From positions 2,418,001 to 2,482,000 of the forward strand of contig NC_085888.1 in assembly GCF_035222375.1 (NCBI RefSeq): a stretch of DNA of 64,000 nucleotides, read 5' to 3'. How positions within the stretch are numbered: position 1 is the stretch's first letter; every line of letters begins with the position of its first letter. Shown here piece after piece: positions 26,205 to 39,267 of the stretch. The notes below the pieces were generated by a model. The model saw only the letters and a program-made list of their open reading frames with translations. It was not told the DNA's origin and ran no database searches. The position numbers were made by a program, and so were the translations under genes. This DNA comes from Podospora pseudocomata (taxonomy: Eukaryota > Ascomycota > Sordariomycetes > Sordariales > Podosporaceae).

Positions 26205-27402
26205 TCAAACCCCCCACCTCTGCCTCAACGCCTCATAAACCGTCCCATTAATCGGCAAAACACTCCCGTGTCTCAAATTCTTCGGAAAGTTATTCCTGTT
26301 GCTCCCCACCCACCCCGAATTACTCCCCGGGTTCGTACTCTCAAACGGCCTGTACCCATCGCTCCCGTAAAAGTCCAACAGCAAGTGCACCTTCCTCGGG
26401 TCGACATTGTCCAGATAACTCGCCGGCCCTTCCACCCCCGACTGAATAATCGCCCCGTCACCCCCCGGTCTGGTCCACGTGCCGAATAACCCATTGTTGG
26501 ACACCTCCACAAAGACCGTCTTTCGTGTCTCGTCTTTCATGAATCGGAGGAAGGAGGTTGGGGATAAGGGGAGGTAGTTGAGGTCGATGATGTTGGTGGG
26601 GTTCTTGTCGATGAGGGTTTGGGGAGCCGAGAAAGTTTTAAAGTCGGAGGTGTAGGCGTAGCGCATGCGGATGTTGGTTGGGTTGCCGGTGTGGCGGGGG
26701 TCCGACGTGGGGTACTATGAGTGGTGAGGATGAAGTTTATTTTGTTGGGGGGAAAGGGGGAAAGGTACAAATTTGGAAGCCCAATGAACGAGGTATTGCC
26801 CCTTGGCAGGATCCCAGATTGCTTCTGGGGCCCAGACCATACCCGCTGTGGCGTCTTCGACGGTGACGAGTCGCTCGTTGGTCCAGTTGATCAGGTCGGT
26901 GCTTTCCCAGACGAAAATGCCTCGGGAACCGGTTCGTTGGGCCGCATCCCAGTTTGTCTGTTTTGTTGTCAGTCTGTTGAGGCACTTGCATCTTGGTGTC
27001 CTATTTGCTGGAACATACTCTCCCAATGTGAAGGTCAGTGCCGATGATATACCACTTCCTCCCTGATTCGCTCCCGCCGCCAGGAACAATTGTAGGGTCT
27101 CGAACACCAGTAGTCCCCTTGGTCGGCCTGATAACTGGCTGTCCTCTATTCAACGCTCTGAAGGAGAGAGCATCGTTGCCGTTGCTGAGGTAAAAGTAGA
27201 CATAGGGGTCGGCTCCAAGGAAGAAGGCGCCCAGGTATCCAGCCAGGTTGTTGGTCTGTCGCTTTGTTACATCCACTCCAAGGTCGGCAAGGTCGAGAAA
27301 CAGCCCCGCAGAACCGCGGCTCTTGATGCTTGCCGCAAGAGATGACCAAGTAAAGAGGAGAGCAGCGAGTGCCCAAAGAGCCTTGGGCGTTGCCTGCACC
27401 AT
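26205..27402 (-). CDS. Glycoside hydrolase family 43 enzyme (secreted)
   Basis: Predicted arabinan- or xylan-active GH43 five-bladed beta-propeller glycosidase. Exons on the minus strand are 27402-27019, 26957-26769 and 26714-26205. The introns are 61 bp (GTATGT...CAG) and 54 bp (GTACCT...TAG), both phase 0, giving 360 residues. Residues 1-24 are a signal peptide. A dibasic KR at 47-48 before QTNN suggests Kex2-type removal of a propeptide. Candidate catalytic acids lie in GADPYVYF (base), GVRDPTIV (pKa modulator) and VWAPEAIW (Glu). Exon junctions restore IGRTNWDAAQRTG and HWASKFYPTSDP. The C-terminal block HLLLDFYGSDGYRPFES belongs to the same domain; no CBM follows. The subfamily and whether the substrate is arabinose- or xylose-linked cannot be decided by eye. 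Confidence 0.9.
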
Positions 27403-28104
27403 GGTAATCGTGGGGCGGGTACAGTGTTACCACGAAATAAGTACCCAACGACCGGCGTACATAAAGAGTCCCAGATACCCGGGTGAGATCAGATGTAGAC
27501 CTGCAGGAACCCGGCCGCGACTGGACCACGGTCTTTATATGGGGCTCGAGGCAAGCGCTCCCATCCATCTCTTCCCATCATGTGGTTCTGGAACCGCTCC
27601 TGTCGGCGGTATAGAGCATGTTCCCCACAATCTGTGGTCCGGGGAAAAGATGGGGTAACATTTAGCCATGATCTACTGAGGAGGAGGACGACTCGATCCT
27701 TATGGCTAAAGTCTCTCCATATTGTTTCGGCTTTTCCCGCTTTGGTGTGACTGCGTGCCCATCTGACGAATCTCCCCTCATGCGATTGCTGGAATTACTT
27801 TTTTTTGCGCGCTGAACCACAGTTGAATGGACGGTTCGTCATGTATCGAAAGAATCCCTGGCAGATTTGGTACTGTGGACCGCATGGATTCGTGGAATAA
27901 TTTTCCGATGGGTTTGTCGAGTTGTATTTGAGGGTCGGTTTTGACTATGGCAATGCGGGGGTCGGCAGTTGGAGATCATCGCGTTGACGAAGTCTCAAGA
28001 CCACTTACAAGCGCTCCAATAGTTGTTCTTGCTTTTGTATTTTTCGACATTTTCCATGTGATTGAGTTTCCGACCCCAACTCCTCATAAAAGACAGCCGT
28101 TAAC
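27403..28104. other. GH43 upstream region and Artemis 3' flank
   Basis: GH43 and the Artemis-like gene lie on the same strand, so this 0.7 kb is GH43 promoter plus downstream flank of Artemis. A GTGGGG at about 27412 matches the CreA site consensus SYGGRG, which is too short to be convincing alone. No gene seen. Confidence 0.35.
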
Positions 28105-30359
28105 TCATGTTTGATCAAATCCAAGTTCCTCGTCCAAGACTGTATGATGGTCTGTCGTTGATATCAGTTCGATCCTCTTGCCCCCGGGTTTTCGGGCGTT
28201 ATTCAGCATCGCCTGGAAGGCATTGATACGAGCTTCGAGTGCATTTTCAGATGTTATTGACTGTTGGGAGCTGTGGGGGTATATTCCATCGAAATCCTCG
28301 AAGCTCGCATGTTCCCTGATTATGATATCGTCTTCCATTGCAACATCATCGTCCGAGTTTGATCCAGAAGGAGAGGGTTGGGTATCAAGCGCTGAAGTTG
28401 AATGTCCGTTGGCATCCATAACTGGAAGCTGTTGATGAACTGCTGACAATTCTGTTTCTCCAGTAGGCACTTCCAGTATATGTCGTTGCGAACTTTCCGT
28501 GGAAGCGGTCGTGGCCTGTGTATCCAGCATATCTTGATCGGCACATCCTAGCTTCGCACGTTTTCCGAGGATAACCTTGTCGTGTCGAAACACACTGTCA
28601 GAACACTGTGCCCCAAAGAGACCCTCGATGGTAATGTCTTCCTCGATCCACCGCCGTAAATCGACAGTACAAGGCCAAATATCTCTGGGCTTGAAGGCAT
28701 CTGTCAGTTCGCAGAGCTCAGGGAATGATGAGTGGCGAGAGTATGGGAATGTTATGGTTCTGGGAAGCGCCACTGCATTCGATTCATTCAGTGAATGCTG
28801 TTTGTTTTGTGGCTTCAGTTTCTTCGTGATCGCATGAAGCCCATCGGCAAGTTTGATTTCGTCCTTGTCCTCGAGAGCTGACCGTTCAAGATCAAGAGGT
28901 ACTTTTCGCCCACTCGCAACAACACCCAGGAGAAAATGACGTATTTGCTCTTGCATCGAATTCGACACCTCCTCTGTATCCCAAAGTCTGCAAATGTCAG
29001 TAAAGACTCGGCTCTCAACACAAGAGAACGACTCACATTTCCAGAAGAGATCCTATATCTTCCAGAAATAGGTAATCTAGTTCTGCCTCCCTCTCCAGGT
29101 CCTCTCCGCCGCCACCGACACCGAGCTCTGCAATATCTTGTCCATTGGGGAGACGCGTAACGATGGGCTGGATCCAGACCACAGAAGAGAGGTTTTTCTG
29201 CACAGTTGGGCAGTAATTTCCCTTCTCGCAGCTATGCAGTCGGACGTTCTGATCGAGTGTGAGACAACCTGAGTGGTAGGTATTTCCACACATGAATCCG
29301 ACAAGGGCAGGGGCTTCATGGGAGAGGTGAAACTGTGTCCCGAATCTGTTGTCGGTATCCTTGGCCACGAGAGATTGATAAATTGACATCTTGTAGTCAT
29401 CCACATGAATCTGTCCCAGCATCAGCAAGAGCCTTTTGTTGACAATGAGAAGCTCGTACCTTGGTTTTAAGGGCTTTGGACAATACGATCCAGACGTCTT
29501 CGTAACTGTGCTTGAGTTAGCAAGGTAGTACACTGGCTCCTGTCAAAAGATGTACCCGTATGTCCAGGCTTGAAAGTGGAAGATGGTGTCTTTAGGGTAC
29601 TTTGACACCTTCTCCAGCAGTTCGCGAATGCCCTCAGACTTTGGAGGAAAGTCGACGTCATCGACAAAAGACGTATCAATATAAATTGTATCCAATGTCT
29701 TGAGCCCACAAGAATACTCAATTAGCGGTGGTGATCTTGCTATGGCACTCACGAACCACGGCTCGCTTCTGATATCACCGGTGTAAAGCGCTGCCTTGCC
29801 TCCACCTTCGAACACTACGACTGTCAGTATTATGAATAAGATGGCGGAGCATTCTGGCAGACGTACGAAACATAACAGCGCCGGGGCAGTGGTTCGCATT
29901 GAACAAGGTAACTTGCATGCGGTTGCCTGGCTCGAGCTCCAACACAGTGGGTGTTTCTAAAGGTAGCGGCTTCTACAGTTCACTCAGTAATCGTGTCGCC
30001 CAGTGAACAAACTCGAGACTCATACCAATAGGGTCTTGAGGTGACGGTATGTTTGGACTCGGGCCTCTAAGATACCCTTGGCGTAGTTGATGCGACATGG
30101 AAATCGTTCAAGTCGAAGGAGCATCTCTTTAGTGGCCGCGGAACAATAAACACTGGACATCTCCAAGTTAGAATTATCCAAGAGAGCGCAATCATAGGGA
30201 AACATACAATGGTGACCGTAATGTCTCCAGACCAGCGAGGTGGTCGCTGTGGATATGGCTAAGAAAGCAGGCGAGTGGAGGGCGGAGATCTGGGTGGGAG
30301 CGAAAGAAGTCGACCCTGATGTCCGGAAATTCGGCTACTAATCCATTGAAGGTCGACAT
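28105..30359 (-). CDS. Artemis/SNM1-type metallo-beta-lactamase DNA-repair nuclease
   Basis: Predicted nuclear 5' exonuclease/structure-specific endonuclease (MBL plus beta-CASP fold) for DNA end processing or crosslink repair. Seven exons, minus strand: 30359-30208, 30152-30026, 29972-29867, 29820-29556, 29505-29460, 29410-29037 and 28987-28105. The six introns of 46-55 bp all have GT-AG ends, and the frame closes to 650 residues. The N-terminus MSTFNGLVAEFPDIRVD resembles Artemis more than Pso2/SNM1A. Metal ligands: His35, His37, Asp39 and His40 (SHIHSDH), His121 (NANHCPGAV) and Asp144 (YTGDIR). The beta-CASP region includes IYIDTSFVDDV and FHFQAWTYGYEDVW. The last 300 residues include a conserved PYSRHSSFPEL block and an acidic, disordered tail. 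The terminal exon alone lacks any catalytic motif, so unspliced calls would miss the identity. It is divergent from the P450 gene. Confidence 0.9.
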
Positions 30360-31014
30360 GACTGCTGTGTCTTGCTGAAGAAGTGAACTGCCCCATGATT
30401 GTTTTCCTACTCCAAAGTGGCCGTCTGAGTGTCCCCTGGCAGTTCCAGGCGAGACAGGAAAGGATGATGCTTGTCGTTGGAGCTCCAGCCCCACACAAGC
30501 TATCGACGCTAAAAACTGCTCGTGCCCCGCCCCCGCGTTGGTGTCGCCTGCCAATGCAGTCTTGGCCTTCCAAAGTTCCTCGTCTTCACTTGGCATCTGT
30601 GCTCTGTCAAGCCACCGAGTGTTTAGGATGATCTGTTGGACTGCCACGATTTCCTACTCCAGAGACACACTGCTAGATCGGGTTATTTCCCTATCTCCTC
30701 GCATTGCACTGCGTTGCACTCATGGCGCATGTCCGATGAAATATTGGAGAAACGGCCAGCAGACATTGGCCCAAGCGCCCCCGCTATTCCCAGGATGGCA
30801 GCCAACGGTGCATCAGCGTCATCCTCAACCCCTGGGCTATCGCTGGCGGCTCTCTGGCGGCACCGATCGGTTTCATATCCGGCGCTGTTGAGGAACAACA
30901 GCCCGCCCGCCCGTCCATCATCGCCATGCTACATTTCATCCAAACTCCCGTGCCAATCACTGCATCTTTTGTCCCTCCATCGCTGGGCTTCCGCGTCGCT
31001 TGATCCCCCAAGTC
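30360..31014. promoter_or_regulatory. Divergent promoter region of Artemis-like and P450 genes
   Basis: 655 bp separate the two start codons, which point away from each other. Open frames here are antisense or upstream extensions without motifs. No specific transcription factor site can be assigned. Confidence 0.4.
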
Positions 31015-32739
31015 ATGGCTGTCGCTCTTAGCTCCCAGGTCCTGGAGTCGCTGCTAACTCCGGGGCGCCTGGTTCTTCTTTCCGTCCTGTTTGTGGTGAT
31101 CTCATTCATCGTCGACATTTCCCGGTTACCCAGCTGTCCAGACTCTCTCCCTCGCGTGGGATTTGGTCGAGGCCTGGTCGCGTCTGTCAAGAACTGGGTG
31201 TATTATGTTTCGCGCTATAATGATTGGATTGCCGATGGTTATGAGAAGGTGCGCACCCTACTCTTATCCCTACCGCGAGGCGTCTGCGTGGCGTCCTACT
31301 GACATAGACGTGTGGTAGTACAACAAGAAGGGTCGTGCCTTTGTTGTTCCTAATTCCCCGAGCCGCCCTCTAGAGATTGTGGTTCCCAAGTCCCAAACAG
31401 CGTGGATGCTCGAACAGCCAGACCGAGTGCTCTCTACCAAAGAAGCTCATCGCGACTCTTTATTTAACGACTACCAGTTTGGAGTTGACGATCAGTTTCC
31501 GATTCGCACGATACACAAGCACCTTGCCCGCAATATTGTCAATTTGCTACCTGGAATCCAGAAAGAGGTTCATGCCTCCATCGACGATGTCTATGGGACA
31601 GATACAGAGAACTGGAGGACGCTGAATATCTGGAACTCTTTGATTGGCATCGTCTCCAGAGTTACAAACCGAATGCTGGTCGGCGATCCGCTTTGCCATA
31701 ATGAAGAGTTCCTCAAGAACCAGGTGGCCTTCGCTGACGCTATCGTTCGCAATGGCTTGATCATGAGCTTTTTCCCGAAGGTGTTCCACCCCATTGTCGG
31801 CCCTCTTGTCACCATTACAAACCGCCGAGCATGGCGCAAGACCTACGAAATCGGGAAGCCTGTCATAGAGCAACGTCTCCGGGACATGGGACGCATAGAC
31901 TCTGGCGCCGACGTACAAGTGCCAGAAGATATGCTCACCTGGCTCATCCGACAGGCCAAAGCCGAAGGCGCAGCAGAAGAACTCAGCCCCGTCATGCTCT
32001 CCAAGCGCCTGCTACCCGTCGAGTTTGCCGCTATCCATACAACGGTGCTAACAGCTTCGAATGTTCTTCTCGACCTCGCATCATCAGACCCATCTCTGGG
32101 CTACATCGACGCCATTCGCAAAGAGACCTCCCAGGCTTTGAGGGAAGGAAATGGTCACTGGACGAAGGACAGCCTAGCAAATCTCCATCTTACAGACAGC
32201 GCTATCAAGGAAAGCATGCGCGTTAGTTATTTCGCCAGGTGCTTGACCCACAGGAAGGTGATTGCACCTGAAGGGGTGACGAATCCAACAGAGGGATGGC
32301 ACGCGCCCGAGGGGTCATTTCTCACCCTGGACCTTGCTGGAGTACATCTTGATCCAGAAGCGTTTCCTGAGCCCGAGAAGTATGATGCCTTCCGGTTTGT
32401 GAAGTTGAGAGAGCAGCTCGATCCGAAGAATCCCGAGGAGGCAATGAAGATCAAGAGACTGGGGATGGTAACTACGAGCCCAGAACACTTGACCTTTAGC
32501 CATGGGAGGCACGCATGGTATGCTTTCTATCCAGTGGCAATTATGTATCGGCATGCACTAACATTCAGAATAGCCCTGGGAGGTTCTTTGTCGCGCATGA
32601 GTTGAAGATGATCCTGGCGTATTTACTAAATAATTACGACATCAAGCATATAGAGAAGAGGCCGCAGAATGACTGGGTGGGCGCCACTGTTATTCCGCCA
32701 ATGGCAGCCACGTTAGAGGTCAATAGGAGGAAGATTTGA
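31015..32739 (+). CDS. Cytochrome P450 monooxygenase
   Basis: Heme-thiolate monooxygenase anchored in the ER membrane, typical of fungal secondary or xenobiotic metabolism. Exons 31015-31248, 31319-32517 and 32574-32739; introns of 70 bp (GTGCGC...TAG) and 56 bp (GTATGC...TAG with a CACTAAC branch). Total 532 residues. An N-terminal membrane anchor spans about 20-40 (RLVLLSVLFVVISFIVDI). The I-helix region is FAAIHTTVLTAS, an AAIHTT variant of the usual oxygen-binding motif seen in fungal ent-kaurene-oxidase-like P450s. ExxR is Glu376-Arg379 (ESMR), and the PERF-like block is YDAFRF. The heme motif FSHGRHACPGRFF has Cys478 split by the last intron; unspliced, the Cys is lost. Substrate unknown. 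The neighbouring tyrosinase raises but does not prove a shared pathway. Confidence 0.93.
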
Positions 32740-33923
32740 TTGCGGCTTCTACATTGAGTACTTGGAGGTTATCTTTGGGTATATACAGGACGACTTTCAC
32801 GGCTTTCACTTTTCAAGATGAGCGCAGCGTTGGGTTGGATATCTAGATTGATTTAGGATATTCAGGGATGAGGTTTTCCGCAACGACCGATATTTATCAT
32901 GATACAAGCTTTACAGCATCACAACCAACAACTTGAACTACAGCAACAAGATCAATATATATATACAATTTCACCCTTGGTATGATGGTGTTTAGGGAGT
33001 TTCGGCACCATGGCGGTGATGCACAAGGGAACGGGGAGAGTGGAGTGCAATGAGGCGGAACAGTATATTGTAAGGTTCAAGGCCACATACCATGTCCCGT
33101 TGTTTGTCTAGAGCATCGCCGAAATCGAGGGTCCTTTCTGTCTGGTCTTTTGGCCATGCACCCTTATTCATTCCCTTTAGAGTTCAGGACGGGACATCTT
33201 TCACAACACCGCAAGTCAATAGCCAAACAGGGCCCCCATGCCTCCGGATTATCTTGGGAGTCAAAGGAGATACTTGATGGATCTTCCGCCCGAATTACGT
33301 GAAATGATTTTTGACTTGCTGATCAGTCTTGAAAGGCTACAGAAAGCCTAAAAGACTGCAACAAGTTCCAAATGTCTACAGCAAGTTGAAAGACCACAAC
33401 AGCCTTAAAACCTCACCAAACTGCAGCATTTCAAAAAAAGAAGAAGCACAACTTCAATTCAGAACACCCAACCTACTAAATCACAGATCATATCCCTTGG
33501 TTGACCCAGTTTCTCTCTCTTACTCTCTCATCAAAGTTCAAATGAATGGCAGTAGCATCATGCTACCCAGAGCCCCAAACCTTCTGTCAAATTCTAGGTA
33601 CCTTGTAACACAACAACAATAACAACCATCACCCTCCAAACTAGGTAATCTGCTCGCACCCTCATCTCTTCCTATTTCCTTGCCCGCCACCAACGGCAAA
33701 TAGAAAAAAAGAATGAGTAACAGCAACTACCCTTCCACACCCACCACCACCACCACCAGGGTGACAGCCTGCGTAACCACACCTTTCTCAGTCTGTGATA
33801 CCAAGCCCTCCCCTCCCCGCAAAAAAAAAAAAAAAAAAGAACAAAAAACTTCCAGACCGACCCGGTAACACAACATTCTCGCCTCATCCCACTCATCATT
33901 GAAGCCCAACACCACCACCATCG
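32740..33923. other. Intergenic between P450 and tyrosinase (convergent)
   Basis: Likely 3' UTRs of both genes. It contains an A-run of about 18 at 33820-33838 and CCACCA runs near 33740-33760 and 33908-33920. No supported gene. Confidence 0.4.
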
Positions 33924-36230
33924 TCACTTCCACCGCACCACACCTCGCCTCAAACTTCTAGTCTCATTCACCCCCAAATCCTGCCTCATCTCCACAGGCC
34001 ACCTCGTCACCTTCCCATTAAACACCGGAAAACTCGACAAATTCGTCCGCGGCGCATACTCCATGTCCAACACCACAACCCCCAAACTAGGCACATTCCC
34101 CACCGAAACCTCCTCCCCATCCGCCTATTCCCCCCATCATCATCAGTTAGCATCTTTCTCTTCTTCCCTCACAAGTCTCAAAAAGTATAGGGTAGTTACT
34201 CACCCCCTTAATCCCAACTCCCACCTCCCTCTTCAAATACCCAACCACACTCTCCCTGTCCAAATCCTTCAAAGTCCCATTCCCAACCCTAATGTCCTGC
34301 ACCGGCACGCTCTCCCTCGCCACCCCCTCACACGGCATCCCCAGCAGCGTCATCCGTCCAATGCTCTCCCCCCTGATAAACAAACTCACCGTCGCCGGCA
34401 ACCTCCCTGCCAGCTCCCCCCTCTCCACGCTCATCTCCACCACCCAATAATCCCTCGTCGTCCCCTTGCCCATCCGGTTCAACGGTCCCGTCTCCAGCGT
34501 CGTTGCCCCGTCATCCCCAGCCATGTCCCCGTAAAGCGCATTCACCTTTGCCCTGACCTGCTCTGCCCTCGTCTCAGCCGGGAGACTCCAATCGGGCAGT
34601 TCCGGATACGTGTACCCAAACACGCTGACATTAGCGACAGTGTTGCTCGTGTGGAACTCTAGTAGCGTGCTGTTGCCATTGGTGGTGGCGGCAGATGGAG
34701 CCCGGAAAAAGGGCTTGAGCGGGCTGTCAGCCGTGATCACCGTATTGGCAGGAGTTCCAAACTGCCCGCCAGACAAAGCGCTGCTTGTAAACATCGAGTT
34801 GTTGTAGTAAATTGTTTGCCACATGGCCACCAGCCTGTCGACGTTGCAGTGGTGTAGCATACTAGAGACTTGTTAACCAACGACAACAAAAGAAAAAGGG
34901 AAAAGGGTGTAACACACAACAGCGGCTCAAAGGCCGACCAGTTAATATCGGCCATGGTCCCGTTATTGCACCCTGCACGAAGATGAATCAAGTTGTGGGC
35001 ATTCTCAAAGCTCGAGCTGCTCATCCCGTCATAGGTGTTGACCCGAGTAAAGACATCATACTACGACAACTTCCCCATTAGCCGCCGACCCAACCATGCT
35101 CATTAAGCCATCTGAAGCTAGGTGCCTTACCACACTCCCTGTCAAATCCCTCGCCGCCAAAAGTAACCCCTCGTTAGACTCGTTGGCATCATTTAGCACA
35201 CCCCCAGATCGAGAACATCGTATTGTCTGCGGATAGTGCGTCAGGGCGCTATCACCAAATCCCTCTTCAACCTTTAATCGTTGAAACTTGTAAGTGTATA
35301 GCGGGTTCGGTATGACTCTTCGTCCCTCTGGTGCCTGCACCGTCATGTTGAGCCTGGTAGCTGCTACAGGCAACGCTGGATTCATCGCCCAGTCCCAGTA
35401 TGGCTGCCGCAACGACTCTGCCGCTGCCATGTACTCGGGAAGCAGATCTGGGGGGTATCTAGACGCGATGTCAACCGCGCGAGCCACCAATATTTGCTGC
35501 CGAGAGAAAACATGTGAGTTTCGTGGGGGTTCAAGGAATCAAGCAGGGCAAATGCAATGCCACCAACGTACCTCAAACAGAGCTACATATGGCCTATGCC
35601 AAGTTTGAAAAAGAAGTTCCTTGTATGTCACAGATCAGCAAACCACTCTCAGTACCCCCCACAATCCTAAACCGAAAGCCTTGTTGGGCATACATACACC
35701 ATGAGGACAAAACCCCCTATTAGAAGGCGCCCCATCTACATGCCCTACTCCGTTCCACGCACTGTGGGGATAACCATGAATACCTGGGCAAAAGCCGTCA
35801 GCAAGCTATTGCCGAATTTGGGAGGTTGTGATGCCGAGACGGTGTCATGTATTACCCACCTGCTACCGCGAAGTATGATAACTCGTTCGTCTCGTTGAGC
35901 GCCTGTAATTCTGATAGGGCCAGAATGTAGAGATGCCTACACATTGACAAATCAGATCCCCAGACTCCCGGCTGTCAAAATTTCTGTGTCATGGTAATAC
36001 CATTGTGCCCCTCCCTTTGCCCATAGCCCATTGATATTGAGTCTGGCTGGAGGTTTCCCTGTAACCTTGTCAATGCCCGTCCTGACGCCGATCACAGGAA
36101 TAGGGGTCGCGGAGGCTAGCGCAGGTGATGATGAGGGTGATGATGGGGGAAAGGACGCGGGGGTTGTCGACTGAGCCGCAGCCCATGGGAGGGCCACGGC
36201 CACCATGCAGAGTGAAGCGGTCCTCCGCAT
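33924..36230 (-). CDS. Tyrosinase-family copper oxidase (secreted)
   Basis: Type-3 dicopper enzyme oxidising phenols to quinones. Eight exons, minus strand: 36230-36001, 35936-35860, 35783-35698, 35619-35572 (48 nt), 35496-35131, 35060-34918, 34861-34204 and 34124-33924. All introns are GT-AG (56-79 bp; the third acceptor is AAG) and the frame closes to 602 residues. A signal peptide covers about 1-21. CuA ligands are His105 (AGIHG), His130 (FCPHGE) and His139 (TWHRPY); CuB ligands are His291 and His295 (NAHNLIH) and His321 (FMLHHCNVDR). Tyrosinase-conserved QPYWDWA lies in exon 5. After about 370 comes the C-terminal domain that shields the active site in the proenzyme, reaching the stop at 33924. 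An in-frame ATG at 36254 would add eight residues; I chose the start giving the more compact signal peptide. The 48-nt exon carries TWHRPY and is easily missed. Confidence 0.9.
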
Positions 36231-39200
36231 TGCTTCCAAGAGAGATACAACCACACCGATGACTCAGTCAGGCATGAAAATACTGCAAAAGGGAGTGAAA
36301 AGAGAAGAAGGCGGGGAGTCGGCAACTAGACCGCCAAGCCCTTTCAGGAGAGAAAGCGGGCTGCCTCTTCCGCTTTATCATAGTGGCGAAGAACCCGCCC
36401 TCCTGGACGACGCCAGTTCTTGTCGGGTCCGCTTCTGCAGGGAAAACTGTAACAATATCACCAACTTTGTGGTCTTGGGCACAGGACCTTCTCGCTGAAT
36501 CATACATGCCATACGGATGAGTGACTCTTCCGGTGTCCGAACTTCAGGTGGGTAGCCACGAGCAGCAGTAGTAGGAGATGTCCGATAGAGGGAAGCATGT
36601 CTGAGAATAGAAAGGCTGTGTCGATGTTTCGCCGCTGTCGTCTCTGTTTGTTGTTGTTTATGGGGTGTGTAGTGTAACCAGGCCCCGGGAGGACGGGCGT
36701 CTGCGTCCCGCGGCAATGGGGTTTTCGTAGAGGATAATTGATCCAGAGGCTGCAGGCCTCTCGTATCGCTTTCTATGTCTTGTGCACTTCAAAAAGAACA
36801 AGCACGGCGCTGTCATCACACTCCTTCTGCTGGTTGCCGACAGGATAAGGCCACGGCTGACCCACGAGGGCACAACACGAAAGCAGGCCGTCCGTTTCTC
36901 CCGTCGAGGTGGTGTTTGGATAGAAGGCGGGCGGGACCTGCGGCATGGCGACATGGAAGACGGGTTATCACATCCCATGACTTTCCTTGCTCTCCCCCGT
37001 CGTGTTTCCGGCGTCTTGGTATCTTGTCGTCGGGCGTCATCTGCCGTGATAGCTCCTTAGGCTGGATGGACCATGCTGACAGCGTGGGGGTGACGGCGAC
37101 AAAGTTTGCTTCCTGTGCCAGGCCATAGGTCCGGGCTCGGCCCGTCGTCATTGTACGCCTGTATCGATGGAAAGCCACGCCATGATGGGTAAGGGAATGA
37201 CTAAATTTAAGAACAAGAAAAATAAGAGAAGACACGGGGCCCAACGAAGGCCTTTGCAGATGCCGTGTGCTAGCCCAACTCCCCGACAATGCCAGGAAAG
37301 CGTGAGTGTGGCATGCTCCTTCCCAAGTTCTTCAACAGTCTAGGCTGAAGCGGAGTCGGGAATGGAAGGAGCACATCAGCTCTCTCATCAGCCTCTCATG
37401 AGAGTCAGTCACCAACGGCGAAACCCGCTGAGACCGAACAGTCCATCCTCTCCAGTTCGCTACCTATGTCTGAAATGTTTTACACAACACCTCGGTCTTC
37501 TCTCAGCAACAACACCGCCCATTATGCGAACATAGTGACACAATACTTGCTGTGTGTCTCTGTGGGACCTGTATTTACCTCACCTTGGCACTGAACTTTC
37601 CTTCCTCATGAAGAACCGAAGTCAAAATCCTAGTTAGCCGCCTTAAACCCAAGGCCAAGAAACAAAAAAAGGGGCCCAAAGTTGCCCCGCCATTTGGTTG
37701 TCGTCGAACAGCAGCTCCCCCCCTCCCCCCCATCTGCCCCTCCCTTCCCGCAACGCGGGGAAGTCCTAGCTCTCCCGCTTTGGCATCCGCGCCTAGCTCG
37801 GGGGTTCAATGTCAAGGGAAAAAATATACCTACCCCTGTGCCTTTAATTGTCCAATGCACTTGCAAATGTACTGTGATTCTTGGGCCGTAAACGCGTGGG
37901 TTTAGCTGCTTGTGGTGAATGCAACATTCGGAGTGTTGATACCTACCGGGGGTGGACAGAGAGGGAGGGGGCTCGCCTCAAGGTATACAGATACGTGGTC
38001 TGTGACACCCGGATATCTCCTGTATCTATCTACCGACCAAGTTAATCTGTTGTTGACTTCCGGGACTGGGACAAATTCCCCAGATCCTACAAGTTTGCGC
38101 AGCACCGAGTAGTCCCAAGGCGTGGTACTTTTGAGGGGGAGCAAGAAGGGTGTTTGTCACCTTTGAACTGAAGTGACTTGCCATGCGGGGTCGAGAAAGA
38201 GATCGGGCTGCCATACAATTCCCATGTGATTGATATTGAATGAGGGGCTCATGGGCGTGTCCGGTGTCAAAAAGACTCCTCTGCTAAGCATGAGTCCACA
38301 GCCCTCCCTCGCCGTGTTCGGTGCCGACCATCCGAGTCCAAAACCGACTGCCCACTTTTCATGTCGTGAAGGCGAGTGATGAGCATGGATGCCGTTGTCC
38401 AACCAGGTCGAAAGCAGCGGGACCTGCAGCTTTTTTATCGTGCTGTTATATTGTATCGCCTTGGTATGAGCTGACACTCTCGGTGCAAGATAGATTGCTA
38501 ATCCCGTGACACGGATCTTGGCGTCTTCCTGCCCACCACATGCTGTGTGATGTGACCAAAGGGCATCCTGTTAATAATAAGTTGGCATCAGGAACAACGA
38601 GGCAACAAGATTTCGAAAGTCGGAATGAGAGGAGTAAGTTGACAGGATTGAAGTTGAGTGGGCAGAGTCCGTCCTCTTCATGCTGCAGCCCTCATAGTTG
38701 GTACAAGGGTAAAAGGGACAATCCAATGAGCGTAAGCAAGAGCAAAGAATGAAGGATCAAGAAACAGGTAAAGCAATCAATTAACTTTTTGCTGGCTTCC
38801 ATAGCAGAAAATACCCAAATCGTGGTGATGAGAAATGAAAAGAAATATGATATCCAAGGAAAAGTTCCCATAAAGTAACCCCTGCAAAGTGCCCTATGCA
38901 TTTATGACGCCGAGAGATGATGATCTCTACCTTGCCTTTTCCCCAGCTCTTTCCGGTAGCCAATTGTCCCAAGTGAATATCTCGCCCCGAAAACGCCAGC
39001 TGCCTTGATGCGCCTGCGTATGCCTCTTTATCCCATACCAGGAGGCTTCCTCTGCGCCAACATCTGTCCCAACAACAAAAGTATCCAGCAGAGGCAGTAG
39101 TAATGGTATATCCCTGTTCATAGCCCCTCAAAATAGCGATAAAAAAGAAACATGCTGTGCTCCGTCTGACAGAAAGAGACGGGAGAAACTGCGGGCGCCT

Positions 39201-39267
39201 TGGCCCGGTTGAACTCGGCGGATGCCCGCATCCCTGACGCTGTGTTGTGTGGGTAGTGCCGTGTACC
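36231..39267. other. Gene-free interval, tyrosinase upstream region and aldolase 3' flank
   Basis: About 3 kb. Short frames only; none has a recognisable domain. The left 400-500 bp is the probable tyrosinase promoter. Confidence 0.4.

Noticed and set aside
34063-34662. 199-codon frame antisense to tyrosinase
   Set aside because: Pro/His/Arg-rich shadow of the real minus-strand exons.
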